A stretch of 64,000 nucleotides of DNA from Thalassia testudinum (Eukaryota; Streptophyta; Magnoliopsida; Alismatales; Hydrocharitaceae). The notes under the pieces are model-generated. The model was not told where the DNA came from and made no database searches. It saw only the letters and a list, made by a program, of their open reading frames with translations. The position numbers and the translations under genes are program-made. Numbering within the stretch: the first letter of the stretch is position 1; the number at the start of each line of letters is the position of its first letter. The DNA lies in assembly GCA_037157565.1 (NCBI GenBank), contig JAZHRO010000003.1:71984501-72048500 (forward strand), given 5' to 3'. Of the stretch, positions 57,428-64,000 are shown in pieces.

Positions 57428-59850
57428 TGGTGTAGACCCGGATAGGTTGTGTTAATATAGTGATTTAATCATCGAAATGAGTATAGTGGTTAACCTAAAT
57501 CGAGCCTAACCATCTTTCTACAAAATATATATATATTTTTTTTTAACCTGGCCTACTTTATTTTATCTTGGTCACTTTTAGGCCTGGGGTCGAACTCAGG
57601 GAGGCGGGATTAGAGGTGAATAAGTTTCTACGCCTTTCCTACAATGAAACTCTTCTGTTCGTTTATTATGTTTTTGGTATTTCTCTATTTAAGATTTTTT
57701 TTCTAATACTTTTGTCCTTGAGGTACACCCTCAAAATCAGGTCCTTGGCTTAGAGCCAAATTAGGGTTCCAAAATTGGTCTTGCTATTTGCAAGACCGAG
57801 TATTTGCAAGACAAGGATTAACTTTTCTCTTTCACTATTTTTTTCTTTCATTTTAATAGCAGGAAAGAGAAATAGAAATAAGATAAATATAGAATATATA
57901 TATAAAGATATATATATTATATATATATAGGGGTGGGGGTGGAGGTGGAAATGGCTTGTAGCACGATGTCGAGTTGATCGTCGTCTAGGAAGACGAAATC
58001 AATAGGACGAAGTGCTGCATGGAGTATTGGATGGATGGTGGAAGGTGTTTGCAGAGATGCTTTCTGTATGCAGGTATCATGGAATATTAGAAACTGGTGC
58101 AGATATTCCCACAATATAATGCTTGGTAGGAGATATGAAGGTAAGCATGTATTTATACGTATATATATAGATAGGGTTATAATTATATTGGTGTACATGT
58201 AGTTATATATATATATGTATATGTATATATATATATAGATATGTAAATATATCTATAGAGATAGATGTATGTATATATATATATTTAAAATTAGATATAT
58301 ATTTATGTATATATAACTATATAGATATACATATATATATAGCAATATATGTATATAGATATATATATGTATATATGTATATAGATATATGTAGATATAT
58401 ATATATATATGTACGTATTCATATCTATATATATATATGTATAAATGTATGTATATCTGTATATATATGTGTATAAATATATATATATATATATATGAAT
58501 ATATGTATGTATATATACTTATATATTGTTGTATAGGTGCCAATATCTATATATATACATATATGTATATATATATATATAAATATCTATAAGTATATAT
58601 ATATATGAGTATGTATATAGGCGTGTACAAGTGAGTTTGTGTGTGCACGAGAGAGTGTGTGTCTATTAGTGAGAGAGTGGCTGCTGGAGAGTGAGTGGGA
58701 GAGACGGCTGGAGAGTTAAGTCATCCGGTGCACACAATAGATGTTTGATGGCGTGGATGTGTGCAGGTGCATGCATGCGCAGGCACGCAAGGATGCGTAC
58801 ACGTGCTGGATGCTGCAGGCATGAAGGAGATTGCAACGCAGCGCGCTGCGGGCTGGGGCAACATGGACGCAGACGTAGATGCGGGCATGCGCGCCGACGA
58901 GCGCAGGTGCTAGCGTACGCAGGAGCAGGCGTGTGGATGGGCTGGAGATGGTTGCGGCATAGAGAGAGAGTGCGCAGTGACCAGATAGGTGAGAAACTTT
59001 CCAGTCACCGCACTGTAGCTACAGTGTTATGTAGAAACGGGTGAACAGTAGCTACGTGTGCGCGCGGCTCCGACGACCGGCTACGGCCGGTCCTGCCTAT
59101 GCGGGCTCTGTGGAGCAAGCCTGCACGTGCGGAAGGATATGGCGCCGGCTGTTGGCATGTGCGCAGGGGCTTGCGTGCTGCGTGGAGCTGCTGGTGCCGT
59201 GATGCTGCTGCAATTGAGCTTCGGAGCTAAGTCTGTAGCAATGGCGTGAAGAGCATTGAGCGGGTGAAACAGAGAAGTGAACCACCATGCCCACCGGCTC
59301 TTTGATGAGCTGGGCGGTGGTGGGACTCACAGTGGTGGTCGTGGACCATTGTTAGATACTCCTGCTCGTAGCATATCTCTTCAGTGGAAGAGGTGCTCAG
59401 TATGGAGCGGAGAGGGGAGGAGACGATCTGGTGGAAGGGGCTGCTATGTGTTGTTGTATCGACCAGGCTCGCCTCCGCAATGAAGATGGCTGGGCCTTTT
59501 TAAAGAAGATGGAGACAAGCTCAGCCATGCCCTGGGCTGCGTATGACGAAGCATGCGGCTGGTCGAGATGCTGTTGCAAAGAGCGGCGCGAAGAAGCAGC
59601 CATGCCCTATAACTGTGTGAAGAAGAAGAAATTCAAAGCCAAATAAAAAAATGCAGATGGTGAATTTGCGAGGCAGCACTTGAGGAATACGTTAATTACA
59701 AGGCCAATTTATTCATTTTCCTCCCCTCTCAAATAAATGCACGCATGCGTGTACTTTTACAAATGCACTATGGCTACCTAATATGCAAAAGCAATGCTAG
59801 GAAATAACACAAGATGGCATAATTGTTGGTGTGTTTTTGCTGTGCAATCA
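57428..59850 (-). repeat. Element G right LTR (5' LTR)
   Basis: Starts TGGTGTAGACCCGG and ends TGCTGTGCAATCA, followed by CTTTC. It contains the TA-rich array (about 58140-58620) and a TTTAAAAAGG TATA-like site on the minus strand near 59492-59501. Confidence 0.85.
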
Positions 59851-59855
59851 CTTTC

Positions 59856-60197
59856 TAGAATCGAATTTTTCACTTTCTACCTGTAATCATTTCCTGCTTT
59901 CTAGTTGTAAAAACAATAGTCACTTACAAAGTGATTGTTCTCTCTCTCACTCTCTTAGTGTTAATATCAATTTCATTGTTATTACCTCTCTTTTTAAACA
60001 AAAATACCAAAAAATATAATCGTGGATTTTAGGTCGACGTAGCCTCCCTGTGTTCGACCTGGAATCTCTTTACAAATTTGGGTATAAATTTATCTATTGA
60101 CGGATTTCTTCGCAAATCATACTATGACGATGAGCTTTTAAAAATGCAATCCCTTTTGCATAGATCTTTTGCAACGAAACCCTAAACTCAAAAATCA
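59856..60197 (+). repeat. Element F 5' LTR, second piece
   Basis: Continues F's 5' LTR after element G. It matches the 3' LTR at about 61735-62047 (CATTTCCTGCTTTCTAGTTG, TTAATATCAATTTCATTG, CCTCCCTGTGTTCGACC). The right edge is approximate. Confidence 0.7.
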
Positions 60198-60433
60198 AAA
60201 AAGAAAAAGGAAAAGAGGAAAGAAGGAAAAGATCCTCCTTTTAATAAGGCGAGGGCTTGAGGCGGTCTGCATTTTGGCAAACATCCGAGCGTTGTTATGT
60301 CCTTGTAGTTTAGGTTCTTAGTAAAAATCTCCTAGTGTTGAAGAATAACTTTTGCCCAAGAAATCTGACCTAATTCTTTTATAAATAGCATATACTTTTT
60401 GCTAGGGACTAGCAAAAGATAGGCATGGGGGTG
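60198..60433 (+). other. Element F residual interior, stem-loop and polypurine tract
   Basis: Only about 236 bases. It starts with an A/G-rich run and has no PBS or frame. It ends with the TTTTGCTAG/CTAGCAAAA stem (60397-60417) and GATAGGCATGGGGGTG next to the 3' LTR. Confidence 0.7.
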
Positions 60434-62047
60434 TGCTGTGCATACATCTGAATAGCCAAAAAATATCTATTAATGGATGTTCTTAGTATCATATTAGCAT
60501 CATGCATTATGAATATTGCATAACATGTATCATCATGCATTTAGGCCAAATTGTACAAATTGTATTGTAATTTCTTCTTTTTGGTGGCCAGGGACAGGGT
60601 GACTTTTAATCGAGGCCTCAAATTGATGATCCAACCAAACGGATCTGATTAGGGCGACGATTGGAGTTCAACAACTCCAAGATTGCCCTGATCGAACATC
60701 CGTAGCATCAGATATAATTCGAGGAAGGTCAGAGATCAAGGGCCAAGATGTGTCAATTCGCACTTCAGATGACAAATCCAACCACAAGGATGGGTTCGGA
60801 TCGATGATCGCAGCCTAACGGTGCAAGATCGACCCAATCAGACGTCCAGGCACCCAAACCGACCCAGCTAATACATGAGGACTCGCCGCACCTTCTCTCT
60901 GCTCAAACGTGCCATCACTTCTCAACCGTTGGATCAAGATCCAAGGCTGTGAGGATGGAGCCAAAGTTATCTTCTCGACAATCCACCACGATAGTGCATT
61001 GATTGCGTAGCTGTGGCCGAAGCAAAGGTCACGGGATCAAGCCCTGCGCACCACAAAATCAGCCGAGGATGCAGGTACGGGCTTAATTGAGCCATTGGAT
61101 GTCGAGTGGGAAGTGTAGATGTGGGAGACATGGCGCACCAAGAGTGCACGGATCGCGCACGTTCTATCCAATGCGTAATCGCACGCGCGATTTGACGTTG
61201 GTGGGCGATGAGCCGTAGCAGCTTAAAAGCCGTCCGATCTCATGATTGGATGGGTAAAATCACGAGAACGTGCGTAACCCATTTGCACAGAAAAGAAGAT
61301 GAGGCACGCATGGGTGGCTTGCACGTTGCCCATGATCTGGGCTTTAGTGGTGGTTTTATCCATCACTAACAGCCCTTGCGTTAATCCTTTTAACATAAAA
61401 TGACCTTTTTGACCCTAACCTCTACAGTTAAAAAAAGGCCTATAGCCCCCACATTTCAATCATCCCTTCACTTCTCTCCCTCTCTAAAGCTCTAAAAGAG
61501 TTGGTTCCAAACCCGGGATGCTCCTTTAAAGTCAAAATCAAAGTTTCCTCTCCCCCATTCCAGAAGTGGATCCCGCAACAACGACGATGCCCTTCCTTGC
61601 CCACGATTCTTCTTGCTCTGTTCTTCGTCTTCCATCTTTATCGTTCATCTTCTAGGCATCGCCTCGTCTGACTCGTCCTCCAAGCAATCGTCAAGGAGGA
61701 TAGCATCTCTCTCCCTTCTTTATTGCTTTCTAAAACATAATTTTCCGCTTTCTTGCTGTATCATTTCCTGCTTTCTAGTTGTAAAAATAGTATTCAGCTA
61801 CAAAGTGATTATTCTCTCTCTCTTAGTGTTAATATCAATTTCATTGCGATTATCTTGCTTTAAAACAAAAATACCAAAATATACAATCATGGATTTTAGA
61901 TCGATATAGCTTCCCTGTGTTCGACCCAAAATCTCTTTATGAATTTCGGTATAAATTTATCTGTTGATGAATTTCTTCATAAATCATACTACGATGATGG
62001 GCTTTTCAAAATCCAATCCCTTTTTGCATAGGTCTTCGACTCAAACA
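60434..62047 (+). repeat. Element F 3' LTR
   Basis: Starts TGCTGTGCATAC after the polypurine tract and ends near CTCAAACA. It matches the split 5' LTR. The segment with the G-box palindrome is missing and the TATA box is decayed (GTTAAAAAAAGG near 61429). Frames inside (61613-61909) are not considered genes. Confidence 0.75.
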
Positions 62048-62581
62048 ATACAACTAAGATTAAACCCTAAAAGAAACTAAACAAGTTTAAACCCTGAAAG
62101 ACACATCATCAAAATCTTGCCTGAAAACCATTAGTTGTGCATGCACACACATATTCACCGATCATTAAGGACTCAACCAATCTAAAGGGTCCATCAAATT
62201 CTAAGAGCATAATCATCTTAAGCCTAATTAAAACTGAGTAGACATTGGCCATAAGGATTTATTCGCTCTTTGGGACTCAGATTGAGATTGTTTTCAATTA
62301 ATTTGCGTCTACTGGTATATCTGATGTCAAGCTATGGGAGTAGCGTCAAACGACCATGGTTGGGGGGTATTAAAGGAACCGAAGGTGCAAGCCAAAGGAA
62401 GAACCTTCTCCCCAACCCCTTCCTCTAACTGGTTGGATTGGTCAGAAAAAAGTACACTAAATCGTTTATAATCTTTGGATGGGTTCTGAGAGTCTGTAGA
62501 TCTTTAGGATATCCACCTAAGGATAGGTTTGGTTGATTTTACTATAGGGCACCTTTCCTCTTTTTTCCCTCCTACTCCACC
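62048..62581 (+). other. Element E leader, second part
   Basis: Resumes the leader cut at 31571. It matches element A's leader in reverse complement (about 4050-4270). No supported frame. Confidence 0.65.
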
Positions 62582-64000
62582 ATGTATGCTTCCACACCAT
62601 ACACACAATTCCAATCCTACCCTCCTACCACTGCCTATCCTTAAAATGATTACTATCCCAACTCGACTTATGACTACGCATCTCTTAGTCAGGATAACTT
62701 TGATTGGGGATATGAATTCGGACCTCAGTCTAGGGCTTAACCTTGGACAACAAGAATATGATTATTATCCTTCTCATGCCTACAATGATTATAGATCTCC
62801 ACCCTTTGATGACCAAAACAATCCGATCTACAATCAGGAAGGATATGATGATTATAACACCTACCCTCCTGAGTATTCCACTGAATATAGGTCACCACCA
62901 TTTTCTGAACAACCCAAAATAACCTACTATCAGGGAGGACCCTGACAACCTCAATATCTTGACTCCCCTAGATTTAACCTGAACCCACCCAACCTTGAAT
63001 AGAACCATTCGATTCAGGTGAACCAGGTCTAAGACAGGGTGTTGGCCAACTTGAGGAACACCATACAATCTTTAGAAGCTTAGCCAACACCATGCACTGA
63101 AGCATTGGAGCCCATGATCAAAATGATTGATGAGCTAAATAGCTCTTTATTGGATTTACTCCAAGATGTTAGGGATAGGGGCTCGGGTGAGTTTCTACTT
63201 GGGAAATTGTCGAGATTGAGGTTGAAATTCGTGGTTGCCCTAGTCCAGTCTTAGGATGATTCTGAAGATGAACCCTCTTTAGGGGAGCCAATGTCTAAAC
63301 CGCTCAGGTGCCTATCTAGGGGGATACATTTTCTAAGACCTGAGATGACCAAGTCAGTCTAGAGCAACCCATTGAGGATGAACCGATTGCTTCACTTGAG
63401 ATGCCTGAGCCAGGGAGCGCGAAAAAATATGTCTCTATGGACCAAGAAATGGCATACAATTTTGAGACATATGGAAATGAGGATCAACAATTCTTTGACT
63501 ATGAGGGTAAAGAATCTTTAAGTGAAGTCTCACTTGAGCTTAAGGAGGAGGATTTTAGTGAGATGAACAGGCTTGAGGAGCATGACGAACCTTTTGATAC
63601 CCCGATTATTTAAGATTATGATCATGCTGGGGCTAACTTGGATGATCCGAATACTAATGATTCAATCAGTAGCCCCATTTCTCAGCCACACCCTGAAGAG
63701 CCGAATTATGATATTCTTGAGATCACCAGACCCAAGTCAATCCTGATTCGATTCAGCCACAATTGTTGGACTTGGGTATTTTAGAAGGGGTGTGCAATGA
63801 TTTGGAGGTCCTGGAAACATTGATTTTGGAGGATAGAATTGTGAAAATGAAAATCTAGGAGGCTAATTATGAGGGAAACACAATTTTAGATCTGAGGGTT
63901 CCCATTGACCTAAAACAACCAACTTCTTACCAGGACCCTTACGATTTCTTCGACATGCAACCTAAGCTTGGAATAACTGATTATCTTTCTGAGCTAAACT
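62582..64000 (+). pseudogene. Element E gag-like coding region, decayed and cut by window end
   Basis: An ATG at 62582 opens a Tyr/Pro/Gln-rich sequence (MYASTPYTQFQSYPP). After a shift near 62740 it continues to 62945 with two NDYRSPPF/TEYRSPPF repeats. A helical stretch (about 63110-63180, IKMIDELNSSLLDLLQD) and an acidic stretch (63401-63613) follow. The composition fits the gag or gag-protease linker of Athila/Tat-type elements, and its place after E's leader supports that. No protease or RT motif is reached before 64000. Multiple stops; no product expected. Confidence 0.5.

Larger units (their letters stand above)
32935..59850 (-). mobile_element. Element G: Ty3/gypsy element, same family as B, interrupted by H
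   Basis: LTRs are at 32935-35485 and 57428-59850. The target duplication CTTTC is exact (32930-32934 and 59851-59855). The PBS is left of the right LTR and the polypurine tract right of the left LTR, so it is minus-strand. Internal order on the minus strand: leader, gag (split by H), protease, RT, RNase H, integrase, 3' region. Every domain is recognisable but broken by many stops and shifts. Diverged LTRs agree with greater age than H. Confidence 0.9.
31572..62047 (+). mobile_element. Element F: LTR pair with almost no interior
   Basis: The 5' LTR is 31572-32934 plus 59856 to about 60197 (split by element G). The interior is only about 236 bases. The 3' LTR is 60434-62047, preceded by the stem-loop and polypurine tract, which fixes plus orientation. 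Possible target copies are ATAAA (31567-31571) and ATACA (62048-62052), 4 of 5. No PBS or coding remnant was seen. It inserted in element E's leader. Confidence 0.7.
29241..64000 (+). mobile_element. Element E: plus-strand Ty3/gypsy element, runs off the window
   Basis: The 5' LTR (29241-30849), PBS and first leader part (to 31571) are followed by the inserted elements F, G and H. The leader resumes at 62048. Continuity is supported by element A's leader, which matches both sides in the right order. A decayed gag region fills 62.5-64 kb. The 3' LTR lies beyond the window. Confidence 0.75.

Noticed and set aside
61613..61909. 98-codon frame with hydrophobic stretches
   Set aside because: Lies in element F's 3' LTR and is not kept in the 5' LTR copy.

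Overview
The window reads as intergenic plant nuclear DNA made almost entirely of nested retrotransposons. Evidence for an angiosperm: Ty3/gypsy polyproteins of the Athila/Tat (non-chromodomain) type, primer-binding sites complementary to the 3' end of plant tRNA-Asp, an L1-type LINE with a zf-RVT finger, and a decayed plastid ndhC-ndhK segment. No intact host gene, rRNA or functional tRNA was recognised. The species cannot be named from sequence alone.

Left half (1-29 kb). Element A (minus strand, 1352-23851) has a left LTR, a decayed gag fragment, a leader and a PBS. Its right LTR (starting at 5007) is interrupted twice. The first interruption (5135-19508) begins with plastid ndhC-ndhK DNA, continues with unidentified DNA containing a structured direct repeat, and carries element B (6048-15264, target duplication GATAT). 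The second is solo LTR C (19700-22396). An L1-like LINE lies to the right (about 23852-29034). Element B is unusual: its whole interior is inverted between two same-direction LTRs, and one breakpoint falls exactly at the end of the primer-binding site. B has also lost protease, reverse transcriptase, RNase H and integrase.

Right half (29-64 kb) is a four-level stack. Element E (plus strand) has its 5' LTR at 29241-30849 and its decayed gag at 62.5-64 kb. Element F (31572-62047, plus strand, nearly no interior) sits in E's leader. Element G (32935-59850, minus strand, duplication CTTTC) sits in F's 5' LTR. Element H (41514-54746, minus strand, duplication GGGTG) sits in G's gag. H is the youngest by nesting and by LTR similarity, and its gag-pol is almost a single reading frame.

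B and G belong to one family; A, E and F are related in their LTRs; H is separate. Signals shared across families include a stem-loop beside the polypurine tract, a CCCTGTGTTCGACC-like LTR motif, a G-box palindrome (A, E and F LTRs), tRNA-like pol III boxes (E and F LTRs) and a hairpin in the B and G 3' regions. LTR identities and RNA folds were judged by eye, not computed.
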